The notes: a model not told the origin generated them from the sequence alone. DNA of 27,528 bases from Pleurocapsa sp. MO_226.B13 (GCA_030064795.1 JASJEI010000304.1:1-27528); one strand, 5' to 3'. Counted from the first letter of the stretch, positions 1-8,320 are shown. A program made the numbers and translations.

Positions 1-123
1 AACAGTGAATAGTTAAAAAAAGATTTTAAAAAATTGATAGCTGTTGTTAACGGTCGAGTATATTATTTGGGGTTTTTATTAAATGCGATCGCCCTACTCA
101 GAACGCATTTTTGTCTGATTGAA

Positions 124-657
124 TCAATCTAAATTGATAACCCGAATTTCTGAGGAGAAAGAAGCAGTTGTGACTCCTTTACCATCTCCTGTTTTAATCA
201 AAGAAACGCGAAGGCGCAAGTTTGGTGTGGCAAACCAGATTTTTTCTTCAGCACAGGCTCGTTCGTATTTAGTGGTTAAAATAAACGAACCATCTTCTAG
301 CAGTTGATAGTAACCGATCGCTGGTACTGTTTCCGCATATCCCTGCTCTCTTAGCAGTTTTCCCTTGGTGGGGTTTTCTAAGTCTGGTACGGGAACTAAT
401 ACTGTAGAACCAGCTAGCACTTCATCTTCATCCCAGTCAGATTGTCCCTCCCAGGTCATGTAAAAAGGGCTTGTAGCTAGGTGCGGATCGACGTTATTGG
501 CTTTGCAAAGCTCAATCGCTCGCTCATCGCTGTTTTCTAGAGGCAAAATTTCGATTTCGGAGGTTACTTCTTCAAAATGATGAAAAGCTAAATGATGCGC
601 GCTACGTTGCGATCGCCATTTTCCTAGAGAATTTTGGACAAATTCATCGATGTTCAT
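124..657 (-). CDS. cpeS: CpeS-type phycobiliprotein lyase
   Basis: A 177-residue member of the CpeS/CpcS/CpcU lyase family, which attaches phycoerythrobilin or phycocyanobilin to a cysteine of phycobiliprotein subunits. Seen: the family N-terminus with an MNIDEFV start and G12-x-W14-x-S16-x-R18 followed by a His pair, a central WEGQSDWD stretch, and alternating beta-strand-like segments expected of the lipocalin-like barrel. Length is normal for the family. It is the last gene visible of a minus-strand series of phycoerythrin linkers, 122 bp after the small linker, matching the cpeCDES order known from Fremyella; this context favours CpeS over CpcS. No strong ribosome binding site precedes the ATG. 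Subunit and bilin specificity cannot be read from sequence. A cpeT or cpeR gene, if present, would lie beyond the left edge. Confidence 0.88.
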   Translation of the reverse strand: MNIDEFVQNSLGKWRSQRSAHHLAFHHFEEVTSEIEILPLENSDERAIELCKANNVDPHLATSPFYMTWEGQSDWDEDEVLAGSTVLVPVPDLENPTKGKLLREQGYAETVPAIGYYQLLEDGSFILTTKYERACAEEKIWFATPNLRLRVSLIKTGDGKGVTTASFSSEIRVINLD

Positions 658-779
658 TGATTTTCGACTAGATATAAAAGTATTTATTAAAATTCGCTCC
701 TAGCAACTAAAAAGTGTGCCACTAGAAAACAGCAGTTAATTAATTACAGATTGCTGCTTCGATAACCTTCAGATTTTTC

Positions 780-998
780 TTAAGCGTCGCTATTAGGAGC
801 AGTGTCCTTTAAAGAAACGTTAACTACTTTTCCACCCATACGGTTAATATTCTGAATGGTTTGGGTCATCCGACTGTAGGGAACTTTAATTGTATAGTTA
901 CTAGTACGCATCACATCTTGACGACATACACCCGTTACTTCAATCGCCACAGTACGGCTACCATAGCCACTAATATTAGTATCTCCAACAGTAATCAT
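780..998 (-). CDS. CpcD-like small phycobilisome rod-capping linker
   Basis: A 72-residue protein that is essentially a single CpcD domain. The VAIEVTGV strand near residues 17-25 and the KVPYSRM...I..MGGKVV block near residues 38-61 are the conserved linker signature also found at the C-termini of the three larger linkers upstream. The family caps the distal end of phycocyanin or phycoerythrin rods and limits rod length. The start is supported by a GGAGGA ribosome binding site about 11 nt before the ATG. It sits between cpeE and cpeS, so it may cap phycoerythrin discs rather than phycocyanin. It is slightly shorter at the N-terminus than typical CpcD. For this reason no cpcD symbol is assigned. 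Confidence 0.85.
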   Translation of the reverse strand: MITVGDTNISGYGSRTVAIEVTGVCRQDVMRTSNYTIKVPYSRMTQTIQNINRMGGKVVNVSLKDTAPNSDA

Positions 999-1101
999 GG
1001 TTATTTATTCCTCCAATTTGCTTTTTCACTTCAATAGTGAGGGTATAAACCCCCACCATGTTTTTTCTCTACAAGAAATTCAATTAAAGCTAATCGCTGC
1101 T

Positions 1102-1860
1102 TTAAACTTCAGTAATGCTGAGAATCTTGGCTCCAGTACGGTGTAAGTTTTTGATTTTGGCGTTTAACTGCTCGTAACTAACTTCAAAAGTTTGGTTACT
1201 AAAACGGTTCAAAGAACCAATGCTTGCTTTAGTAGCTTTGACACGGAAGCGTTTATTATTGCTACCAGGAGTGCCACCCCCTTGAGTGGGAGCAACGATC
1301 GCAGTAGGCAAGTTAGCAGCCAAATCGCTGATTAATCGAGCAGATTTCCCACTGTCGCTAGTTGCATAGCCACGATAGAGAGAATAAACACGGTTAAATC
1401 CAACGTTACTTACTGTAGTAGGATCGCTTGAACCACGAGGACTAGGAACAGTGTTTTCGCCGAAAGCCATGAGGTATTCGTCGCTATCTATATAGGAATC
1501 GATATCTGCTTCGTAACCGTAGTTGTTGTAGGTTTGTACGTGAGTAGAGATTTCTGCTTGATTTAAAGGCGCGCGCCCCAAAAAGTGCTTGCAGTTTAAC
1601 TCAATAAAACGATATTGAGAAGAGTTATCAAAAAATAGAGAACGATAGAGGTCAGACTGAGCTACCATGCGGACAAAGCCACGCACAGTGATATCTCCAT
1701 CTCTCAATAGAGACTCGGCAGAAGTCAGGCGATCGCACTCAAGTAAATGAGCGTTACCAAAAACTTGCTTGTAAACTGCACGAATTACTACCTGTAAATC
1801 ACTTTCAGTGAAGTTGGGACGTAATTCTACTGCGGGAGCGTCTTGTAACCAAAGTGACAT
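1102..1860 (-). CDS. cpeE: Phycoerythrin-associated rod linker CpeE-like
   Basis: A 252-residue rod linker from the chosen start MSLWLQDAP. An AGGAG ribosome binding site lies 8 nt upstream of that ATG; the open frame extends eight codons further without a better signal. Domain order is an N-terminal PBS linker domain (about residues 15-150, with VIRAVYKQVFGNAH, an ELNCKHFLGRAP block and a YEADIDSYIDSDEY block), a Ser/Gly/Thr-rich spacer, and a C-terminal CpcD-like domain (about 195-250, ending GAKILSITEV). Such linkers join phycoerythrin hexamers into rods. Third gene of the cpeC-D-E series, 65 bp after cpeD. The CpeE name rests on operon position and family resemblance; a CpeD or PecC assignment cannot be excluded without a tree. 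Confidence 0.82.
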   Translation of the reverse strand: MSLWLQDAPAVELRPNFTESDLQVVIRAVYKQVFGNAHLLECDRLTSAESLLRDGDITVRGFVRMVAQSDLYRSLFFDNSSQYRFIELNCKHFLGRAPLNQAEISTHVQTYNNYGYEADIDSYIDSDEYLMAFGENTVPSPRGSSDPTTVSNVGFNRVYSLYRGYATSDSGKSARLISDLAANLPTAIVAPTQGGGTPGSNNKRFRVKATKASIGSLNRFSNQTFEVSYEQLNAKIKNLHRTGAKILSITEV

Positions 1861-1925
1861 GATAAATTTCTCCTGAATTTTCAATTATTTATTAGTCAGT
1901 TATGGATTTCGAGCGCAGAAACTAT

Positions 1926-2690
1926 TTAAATTTCTGTGATGCTCACAATTTTGGCTCCAGTACGGTTAATGCGCTGAATCTGGGGGGTCATGCGATCGCC
2001 TGGTACGATATATTCAGTAGTACTAAGACGACGAGGACTGTCGAATTTAGAACCTTTAACTACGATTTTGAAACGTTTGGCAGTAGCATCCTTATAAGGG
2101 GAGATACGTCCGCCAGTAGAAGGAGTAGCAGCAGCAGTAGCACTATTAGTAGCAACGCTGTCTACTAAGCGAGAACCTTTATCAGCACTATCTACTCCAG
2201 CAATCCCTTGGAGCAAAGAAAGAGTCCGATTATAGTTAACTTGCTTTTTACCTACTTGGCTTTTCGCTCCTGTGTAATAAGGAACAATATTCTCGCCAAA
2301 TTTTTCGGAATACTCAACACTGTCAATATAAGAATCGATTTCAGCATCATAACCTTCGTTAACACAACGCTGAATATGCTCGGAAAGTTCCGCCTGATCT
2401 TCAGGAGCGCGTCCCAAAAGATGTTTAAAGTTCAGCTCAACAAAGCGATAAGGCGCAGCAGTCTCGAAATATCGAGCGCGATAAAAATCGGACTTTGCCA
2501 CCGCTCGGACGAATTCCCTCAGACTGATGCTACCATTACAAAATTGCGACTCGGCACTTACTAAACGTTCGCTTTCCATCACATGAGGATTACCCAAAAC
2601 TTGCTTATAAACAGCACGAATAGCAATTGCTTGGTCATCAGCAGTGCTATTGGCGCGAATTTCCACAGGTGCGTCTAATACTGCGGTCAT
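1926..2690 (-). CDS. cpeD: Phycoerythrin-associated rod linker CpeD-like
   Basis: A 254-residue linker from the start MTAVLDAPVEI, which has an AGGAG ribosome binding site about 9 nt upstream; the longer open frame adds 12 unlikely residues. The PBS linker domain covers about residues 15-150 with AIRAVYKQVLGNPH, ELNFKHLLGRAP and YDAEIDSYIDSVEY. A CpcD-like domain follows at about 200-254, ending with INRTGAKIVSITEI. The family connects phycoerythrin hexamers within rods and tunes their absorption. It lies 108 bp downstream of cpeC and 65 bp upstream of cpeE, so co-transcription is likely. The CpeD/CpeE distinction is positional. Confidence 0.84.
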   Translation of the reverse strand: MTAVLDAPVEIRANSTADDQAIAIRAVYKQVLGNPHVMESERLVSAESQFCNGSISLREFVRAVAKSDFYRARYFETAAPYRFVELNFKHLLGRAPEDQAELSEHIQRCVNEGYDAEIDSYIDSVEYSEKFGENIVPYYTGAKSQVGKKQVNYNRTLSLLQGIAGVDSADKGSRLVDSVATNSATAAATPSTGGRISPYKDATAKRFKIVVKGSKFDSPRRLSTTEYIVPGDRMTPQIQRINRTGAKIVSITEI

Positions 2691-2742
2691 ATCTTGATTT
2701 CTCCTGAATGAATATTGATTTGTCAAATTGTGGTTAGCTATT

Positions 2743-2773
2743 GGGAATAGTCCTACAAAGGTTTACTATTCCC
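2743..2773. promoter_or_regulatory. Intercistronic stem-loop between cpeC and cpeD
   Basis: Perfect 9-bp inverted repeat, GGGAATAGT at 2743-2751 and ACTATTCCC at 2765-2773, with a 13-nt loop, in the 108-bp gap between cpeC and cpeD. No T-run follows on the minus strand, so it is not a classic terminator. It could protect the 3' end of a cpeC-only transcript or partly attenuate transcription, as proposed for other phycobilisome operons; that role is inference. Confidence 0.45.
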
Positions 2774-2798
2774 GACTTCTGTTATTCAATAAGTATTT

Positions 2799-3686
2799 TT
2801 AGTTAACAGCAGTAATACTAGCTATTTTGCCACCTTGTTTATGAATACGTTGATATTCCTGAGATAGCTTATCGTAAGGTACTAAATATACTTTGTTACT
2901 ACGACGGAAGCGAGAGACACGATTAACAGCACCAGGAGAACCATAACCAGTTACTTCAATACGGTATACCTTGCCGTTTTCTCCTGCACCCGCACCCTGA
3001 CGAGTACGCGCACCCAAAGTAGGTTCGCGGAAAGACCAACCGTCACCAGCAGCACCACCAGAAGGAGGAATAATAGCTAGAGGAGTGCCTTGAATCACGT
3101 TTTTATTTAGTACAGGAGTTTTTCCTGCTAGGCTTCCTTTGAAATCGCTGGAAGAAGCACCACGAGCCAAAGCAAACATATGAGTAAATTCCACCATAGT
3201 TTGACCAGGACGGCTCTTATATCCACGATAGAAAGGAACAAAGAACTCCCCATAAGCCTCTTGATATTCGTCGCTATCAAGATAAGAGTCGATTTCTGCT
3301 TCCCAACCACCTTCATCTAGGATGGCACTGTGAACTTTCATTTCGTCATAGCCATTAGGCGCACGACCAAGAAAATGCTTGAAATTTAGTTCGATGAAAC
3401 GGTAACGAGGACAAGTTTCGAAAAAACGAGAAATGTAAGCATCAGATTTACCAATTGCACGGACGAATTCCCTTACGCTTAGTTCACCACGTTTAAATTG
3501 CGATTCTGGCACGGATGCTCTCTCACTTTCCATGATGTAAGCATTACCCAAAACCTGTTTGTAGACAGCACGGATAATTGTTTCTCTCTCTTCTTCCGAA
3601 CACCCTGGTACGTATTCTAGAGGAGGAGTATCTTCATATAGTGCAACACCTAGTTGTGATGCTGGGCCAAATGAGCCAAAAGCCAT
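2799..3686 (-). CDS. cpeC: Phycoerythrin-associated rod linker CpeC
   Basis: A 295-residue protein closely resembling CpeC, the linker joining the phycocyanin end of the rod to the first phycoerythrin hexamer. Seen: the CpeC N-terminus (MAFGSFGPASQLGVALYED, then PPLEYVPG), the PBS linker domain at about residues 30-160 (IIRAVYKQVLGNAY, ESQFKRGELSVREFVRA, ELNFKHFLGRAP at 99-110), a Gly/Ala-rich spacer, and a CpcD-like domain at about 237-293 (VYRIEVTGYGSPG, then YDKLSQEYQRIHKQGGKIAS). An AAGGAG ribosome binding site precedes the ATG. It is the first gene of the minus-strand operon. Of the three linkers this is the most secure individual name, because both the N-terminus and the spacer match CpeC rather than CpcC. 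Confidence 0.92.
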   Translation of the reverse strand: MAFGSFGPASQLGVALYEDTPPLEYVPGCSEEERETIIRAVYKQVLGNAYIMESERASVPESQFKRGELSVREFVRAIGKSDAYISRFFETCPRYRFIELNFKHFLGRAPNGYDEMKVHSAILDEGGWEAEIDSYLDSDEYQEAYGEFFVPFYRGYKSRPGQTMVEFTHMFALARGASSSDFKGSLAGKTPVLNKNVIQGTPLAIIPPSGGAAGDGWSFREPTLGARTRQGAGAGENGKVYRIEVTGYGSPGAVNRVSRFRRSNKVYLVPYDKLSQEYQRIHKQGGKIASITAVN

Positions 3687-4286
3687 TTAATAATCTCCTT
3701 GAGAAATGAAATTTTTACTAAGCGAGGCTGTTTGAAGTCATGGTCATAATCGAGGTTTGCCCGTTTCTACCCGACAAGACTGCTTTACCCCGCTTCTAAG
3801 TACGTCCACAGGCAAAAGTCCTCGTGACGGACAAGACGTACACAGCACGGACGTTGTGAATGCCAAAGATAAACTCGAACATTCCGTCCTCTGTAAACTC
3901 AAGCACTTTCGTAGAACAAAAGTACCGAGCGCGAGATGCATAAATTAAAAATTCGCCGAGCTAAAAAAGTTAAGACAACTTACTTTTAATTACACTCCGC
4001 ATTGATACAGTTTTTTTTTGATAAGTTTTATGTATTTACACAAACTCGATCAGCAAGCTAAACCCTCGGCACAATCATTGCTAAAAATCATGCCCGTTTT
4101 AGTTTTACTAATTTCAGATTGGCAAGTTAACAACAACGAGCAAAAGCACGAGAGGTGAGATCTTAAACACCTTTATTTAACATTTCACTACTCGACAGTT
4201 ACAACAGTCGCTTGCTGCCAATCAGCTCGATTACAAACGTTTTGGAGTGCTTGGCTCTGATAAAAGAGTCTCTGACAACCCCAGGC

Positions 4287-4311
4287 TTTATCTATTAAAA
4301 CAATAGATAAA
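4287..4311. repeat. Perfect 10-bp hairpin in the cpeC upstream region
   Basis: TTTATCTATT at 4287-4296 and AATAGATAAA at 4302-4311 form perfect arms around a 5-nt loop. No T-run follows on either strand. It could be an operator dyad or a leader hairpin of the cpe linker operon. Confidence 0.5.
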
Positions 4312-4317
4312 ATGCTA

Positions 4318-4405
4318 TTTACAATTGTTCGATCTAATTTCTGTCTTCAATTAGACAAAATATAAATCAATTTTTGGGCAATACCTTAAGATTAACAATT
4401 GTAAA
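4318..4405. repeat. Separated 12-bp inverted repeat upstream of cpeC
   Basis: TTTACAATTGTT at 4318-4329 is the exact reverse complement of AACAATTGTAAA at 4394-4405, with 64 bp between them. The half-sites are themselves nearly palindromic around CAATTG. The spacing is compatible with two copies of one protein-binding site; function is inference. Confidence 0.5.
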
Positions 4406-4545
4406 ATCTACCTTATTGATTATAAGACAGGTATTTACAGTCTATTTATACAATGAGGATTGAACTGTTCCTATCAACTTTTGTAAAACTTAATGAGAAC
4501 AATACGAACAAATGTAACGTAAAGAATTTTAAAGTAAGTCAGAAT

Positions 4546-5103
4546 TTAGTGAAAAACTTTTTGTTCTACCCCAAAACCAACTAAAAGAACATTTTCTAAG
4601 GGTTGCCCCACAGCAGGTTTGGCATAATTAAGGATTTTGCGTATACGTAGGGTAGGATTAGTCAGGGTAATCGAATCGACTGAAACCACACGAGTATAGT
4701 TAGTAGTCATCAACAATTCTCTGGTAGTAGAGTCGAAACTAAAATGAGAAATAATTGGTCTGGCTTCTTCGTAGGCGCGATCGCGTAGATAATCTCCCTC
4801 TAGTATCGAACCAGATTCTGACTTTGGCACAAACATCAGATTGAGATTTTGTCGCACTTCCTCTCCTTTTTCGGAGATGGTATAAAAACCCAAATTAAAC
4901 CCTGGTAGACTTGCTAGATCATCGGGCTTGTCATAGGCATTATCGGCCAAAACCTTAGCTTTGCGATCGCTGGTTAGGGGTTGGATTTCAAAAGTAGTTT
5001 GCGATCGCTCTATTTCCTTGTGAGTCAGATAGTGATAGGTGCGATCTGATTGCCAATTGCCAACACAGTCAGCAAAGAATTGTTCAAACATAGAAGTATT
5101 CAT
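4546..5103 (-). CDS. Second CpeS/CpcS-family bilin lyase
   Basis: A 185-residue protein of the same lyase family as the gene at 124-657 but clearly divergent from it. The family signature G15-x-W17-x-S19-x-R21 is present, followed by YHYLTHKE, a central region of alternating strands and the TTNYTR block near residues 130-135. In CpeS-family enzymes some members act alone and others as heterodimers (CpcS with CpcU), so this could be a partner or a lyase with a different target. It lies upstream of the cpe linker operon on the same strand, 859 bp away, and 65 bp downstream of an unrecognised gene with which it may be co-transcribed. The start could be Met1 or Met5. The subfamily (CpcU, CpcV, CpeU or other) cannot be decided by eye. 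Confidence 0.78.
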   Translation of the reverse strand: MNTSMFEQFFADCVGNWQSDRTYHYLTHKEIERSQTTFEIQPLTSDRKAKVLADNAYDKPDDLASLPGFNLGFYTISEKGEEVRQNLNLMFVPKSESGSILEGDYLRDRAYEEARPIISHFSFDSTTRELLMTTNYTRVVSVDSITLTNPTLRIRKILNYAKPAVGQPLENVLLVGFGVEQKVFH

Positions 5104-5168
5104 AATACAAATAACTTAGTGAGAAACAAAATGGTTTAATTGGATGTTAACTATGCCAGAGATATTTT

Positions 5169-5654
5169 CTAATCCTTGTGAAATTCAATTTTAAAAATAC
5201 CGTCGCTGGGTTTAGAGGCAATCATCTTTTCCCAGGCTATTTGCGCCAGAAAAATATCTCCTCGTTTTGTTTCTACTACATCCACCCCCCATTCCCCCTG
5301 TTGTAGTGAGGTTGGAGACATACTAGTAGCGGGAGTAGTTTTTTTACCACCCAAGATCAAAGTATCAGTATTCAGTTTCGAGTCACTTCTTTGGCTTTTT
5401 CTGTTGCTGGTTAAAATATCACCGCACATTTGACCAATTTCTTTTGCATCGTATTCTTCTGTCGGAAAAATAATTTCGACTATCCAGTGAGGATTTTTAA
5501 TGTAGCTACAGCTGATATTTTCTTTTGATTTTAGTCCCTCGATAAATACCTGGGCAAACTCTTCCCTGTTGAGGGCAGGAAGTTCGTTATTGTTTAAATT
5601 GAAGTTATGCGAGAGTAACATTCTCCCAGTTGAATTATCGCTCACGGTGGTCAA
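5169..5654 (-). CDS. Unrecognised 161-codon protein upstream of the lyase
   Basis: I do not recognise a family. The product is soluble, without signal peptide or membrane segment. It has an N-terminal half with mixed helix/strand character (a FAQVFIEGLK helix, then WIVEIIFPTEEYDAKEIGQMCGDIL), a polar linker about residues 82-115, and a C-terminal WGVDVVETK...LAQIAWEKMIA block. It is 65 bp upstream of the second lyase gene on the same strand, suggesting co-transcription and possibly a phycobilisome-related role. The longest frame begins with TTG; GTG at codon 4 and ATG at codon 12 (5619-5621) are alternatives, and none has a well-spaced ribosome binding site. It does not look like CpeT, CpeY or CpeZ. 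Confidence 0.55.
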   Translation of the reverse strand: MTTVSDNSTGRMLLSHNFNLNNNELPALNREEFAQVFIEGLKSKENISCSYIKNPHWIVEIIFPTEEYDAKEIGQMCGDILTSNRKSQRSDSKLNTDTLILGGKKTTPATSMSPTSLQQGEWGVDVVETKRGDIFLAQIAWEKMIASKPSDGIFKIEFHKD

Positions 5655-5703
5655 CTAAATTTAAGTACTATCTATAAACATATCAGAGCCTCGATCGCCA
5701 TGA

Positions 5704-5886
5704 CTATCTAACCACGGGATGTAATAACTCGGTAGTTTGACCACAAGAGGGACAAACAACTTGTTTTTGAGTATTTTCTAATGAGAAAATTATTCCTATC
5801 CCTTCAATTATCCGATAATCTATAAATTTGACTCCTGATAAATTTAGCAATTGAGTCATTAGATAAAGTTCGGAATTTGATGCCAT
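5704..5886 (-). pseudogene. ISL3-family transposase N-terminal remnant
   Basis: Sixty codons resembling the N-terminus of ISL3-type transposases: a QLLNLSGVKFIDY-like opening, a strand pair, then the first CxxC of the zinc-binding domain (VCPSCGQTTELLHP). The frame stops just after this half of the zinc motif, and no transposase core follows in any frame before the next gene, so only a fragment remains. Ends of the original element are not visible. Confidence 0.6.
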
Positions 5887-6092
5887 CTTATTTGAATTGA
5901 TAAATATAAGCGTTTATATAAATAACACTCAACCTGGTTTATCGGCAAAAATCAAGCCTAGTATAGCTTCTATTTCGCGATCGCTTCTTTCTCCCCCAAA
6001 ATCTTTATTGGTTTTACACAGCAAGTTCGGTAAAACCCTTATTTTTATTCCAAACTAGGTAAATATTCTCTCTATATTTTTAACAATTCTGT

Positions 6093-7994
6093 TTAGTTTG
6101 AGAATAATTTTTTCTGGTTAAGTTCCTCAAGAAATTGTGTCATTTTTTCACTATCCAGTGGATGAGAAAAATAGTAGCCTTGTGCTCCAAAGCATTCCAA
6201 AGATTTAAGAAATTTTAGTTGTTCTAGAGTTTCCACACCTTCAGCGATTATATCTATTTCTAATTCACGAGCCATGGCAATAATAGCTAGAACAATTGCT
6301 GATTTTGAAGTTTTTATATCTAGGTTTTTAATAAAACAGCGATCGATTTTCAAAACATTAATAGGGAAATAGTTAAGATAACTCAAAGAAGAGTAACCCG
6401 TTCCAAAGTCATCTAGACATACTTGAATTTTTTTCTCTTTTAGTTGATTTAAAGTATCTAACACATGAGAGGATTTTTCAATTAGTAAACTCTCGGTAAT
6501 TTCCAACTTTAAATTTTGTTCTTTTAAGTTAGTTTCAGCTAGAATTTTCTCAATTTCTTGGACTAAATTTGACTTAAGAAAATGCTTGCCAGAAATATTA
6601 ATATTTATAGTTAAGTGGTGAAAATTAGAAAAGCAATTTTGCCAGTAACGGAGCTGGTGACAAGCATCTTTCATAACCCAATAATCAAGGTCGATAATTA
6701 TTCCAGTTTCTTCAGCTGTGGATATAAAATCTACTGGATAAATTAAACCCTTTAAGGGATGTTGCCAGCGTATTAGTGCTTCCATTCCCTCAAGGCGATT
6801 GTTTTTTAAAGAGAAAATTGGTTGATAATAAACAAGGAATTCTTGATGTTTAAGTGCTCGTTGCAAGTCGTTTTCTAAACGTAACTGTTTCAAAGCTTGA
6901 TTTTGCATAGAAATGTCAAAAACTGCATTACAAGATTTACCGTTACTTTTAGCTTGATACATAGCTGTATCCGCATCCCGTAATATCTGTTCAGGGTTAT
7001 TATATTGTTGAGAAGAACTGAAAGTAATGCCAATACTAACAGAGATAAATAATTCTTGGTTGTTCAAAATAAAGGGCTTTTTTAATTCCTTGTGAATACG
7101 CTCTGCTACTTTAATGCCTTCTTCTTTACTTTTAAGCTCTTCTAACAAGATGATGAATTCATCTCCTCCTAGACGTGCCAAGGTATCATTAGCCCGCAAG
7201 CATCTTTTTAAGCAACTTCCCAAGACAATTAGAAGTTGATCGCCGATTGAGTGTCCGAGGCTATCGTTAATTATCTTAAAGCGGTCTAGATCCAGAAAAA
7301 GTAATGCAAAAAGGCAATCTGGATGTCGTTGCTGTTGATGTAATGCTTTTTTCAAATTTTCCATCAACAAAATTCGGTTGGGAAGACCAGTAAGAGAATC
7401 ATGAAAAACATTATGTTGCAGTTTAGACAGAAGTTTGAAGTGTAACGATAGTATCTGGCTTGGCTCTTGCAAGTTATGGGAAGTAGCGTAGATTAATTGC
7501 CCCAATTCTTTGTTACTCTGCTTAAGCTCATCAATAAAAGTTTGAAGCTTTTCCTGAGTTTTTTTGACTTCGGTGATGTCGTTATGGGCACCAAGCATTC
7601 GCACTGGTTTGCCAGAAATGTCACGGATTGCGATTCCACGACAACGTACCCAAACAGTTGAGCCATTTTTATGAAAGTAACGAACGATTTGGTCGTAAGG
7701 ATACTCAGGATTTTTGCAATGAGCTTCAAAGTTCTTAAGAGCTTCCTTGAGATCGTCAGGATGAATTAGATTTTGCCATTCAGAAGCGAGATGTTTTTTC
7801 TCGGCAGGATCGTACCCAAGAATCTGCCAAAAACGGGGACTCATCCACTCATTGTTAGGTGATTCTAAGTCCCAATACCAAATACCATCTAGTGAGCTAT
7901 TTTGTAGGAATTCAAATATTGAAGAATCTTTTTGAATCATTTCATAAAGTTCATTCTTTAGATAGCTACCATCGCTTGGCTTTTGATTTGTCAT
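6093..7994 (-). CDS. PAS-GGDEF-EAL cyclic-di-GMP signalling protein
   Basis: A 633-residue cytoplasmic protein predicted to make and/or degrade cyclic di-GMP. Domain order: a PAS/PAC sensor at about residues 25-145 (WYWDLESPN, HPDD, ITEVKKTQEKL); a short segment at 160-195 resembling a histidine-kinase H-box (ATSHNLQEP, His173); a GGDEF domain at about 196-360 with FHDSLTGLPNR, GGDEF at 276-280 and an inhibitory-site RxxD at 267-270; and an EAL domain at about 375-630 with EAL at 405-407, DDFGTGYSS at 528-536, Lys549 and the EGVE block. All catalytic signatures I can check are intact, so either activity is possible. No membrane segment or signal peptide. Gene neighbours are IS remnants, so no partner is suggested. 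Confidence 0.93.
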   Translation of the reverse strand: MTNQKPSDGSYLKNELYEMIQKDSSIFEFLQNSSLDGIWYWDLESPNNEWMSPRFWQILGYDPAEKKHLASEWQNLIHPDDLKEALKNFEAHCKNPEYPYDQIVRYFHKNGSTVWVRCRGIAIRDISGKPVRMLGAHNDITEVKKTQEKLQTFIDELKQSNKELGQLIYATSHNLQEPSQILSLHFKLLSKLQHNVFHDSLTGLPNRILLMENLKKALHQQQRHPDCLFALLFLDLDRFKIINDSLGHSIGDQLLIVLGSCLKRCLRANDTLARLGGDEFIILLEELKSKEEGIKVAERIHKELKKPFILNNQELFISVSIGITFSSSQQYNNPEQILRDADTAMYQAKSNGKSCNAVFDISMQNQALKQLRLENDLQRALKHQEFLVYYQPIFSLKNNRLEGMEALIRWQHPLKGLIYPVDFISTAEETGIIIDLDYWVMKDACHQLRYWQNCFSNFHHLTININISGKHFLKSNLVQEIEKILAETNLKEQNLKLEITESLLIEKSSHVLDTLNQLKEKKIQVCLDDFGTGYSSLSYLNYFPINVLKIDRCFIKNLDIKTSKSAIVLAIIAMARELEIDIIAEGVETLEQLKFLKSLECFGAQGYYFSHPLDSEKMTQFLEELNQKKLFSN

Positions 7995-8090
7995 CGTTAC
8001 TATATAATCATAAATTAATTATTCTTTTGCTAAAAAAATATTCTTCAGGCAGATTCAATATGAATATTAAATTATATTAACTGAAAAGTC

Positions 8091-8190
8091 ATTGTTTGGC
8101 TTGTCCAGTTCGTTCTCAATCTACCCGTTCTAAAGTTAATCCCCGTGGTTTAACTTTGATGATTCGGGAAGATTATAATGGCATCACTTA
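8091..8190 (+). pseudogene. IS1182-like transposase C-terminal scrap
   Basis: A short in-frame stretch reading CLACPVRSQSTRSK and then PRGLTL ends at a stop near 8190. The double-Cys C-x-x-C-P-x-R-x-Q motif followed by a Thr-Leu strand is characteristic of the distal part of IS1182/IS4-like DDE transposases. Some similarity may continue in another frame to about 8250. No ends or other domains are visible. This is an old fragment. Confidence 0.45.
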
Positions 8191-8320
8191 AACAACATAA
8201 CCAACGCCTTTATCAGTTGGAGTTCAAGGTTCAAACCTATTCCTACAATATTTCCTAAAAGTTTTGTCAGTCAATCAGCACAGCTCAGTCTAACTACAGT
8301 AATCATCGACAAAGAACGTA

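Larger units (their letters stand above)
3687..4545 (-). promoter_or_regulatory. Long gene-free leader and promoter region of the cpe linker operon
   Basis: 859 bp without a convincing gene between cpeC and the upstream lyase gene, both on the minus strand. Short open frames at 3744-3948 exist on both strands, but neither has a recognisable product. The segment nearest cpeC (about 3750-3940) is GC-richer than the rest and contains GTACGT (3798) and ACGTAC (3836) half-sites about 30 bp apart, so a folded 5' leader is possible. Further up are two dyads listed separately. The L-box of Fremyella-type light regulation (TTGCACA, 4 bp, TTGCACA) was looked for and not found. The promoter itself could not be placed. 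Confidence 0.45.

Noticed and set aside
3744..3948. Overlapping 63- and 65-codon open frames on both strands upstream of cpeC.
   Set aside because: No family resemblance, Cys/Ser/Arg-rich composition typical of chance frames, and no ribosome binding site.
3687..4545. Possible L-box (TTGCACA repeats) for red/green regulation.
   Set aside because: Neither strand contains the repeated heptamer with the expected spacing.
8205..8250. GGTTCAAACC resembling a tRNA T-arm.
   Set aside because: No matching acceptor, D or anticodon stems could be found around it.
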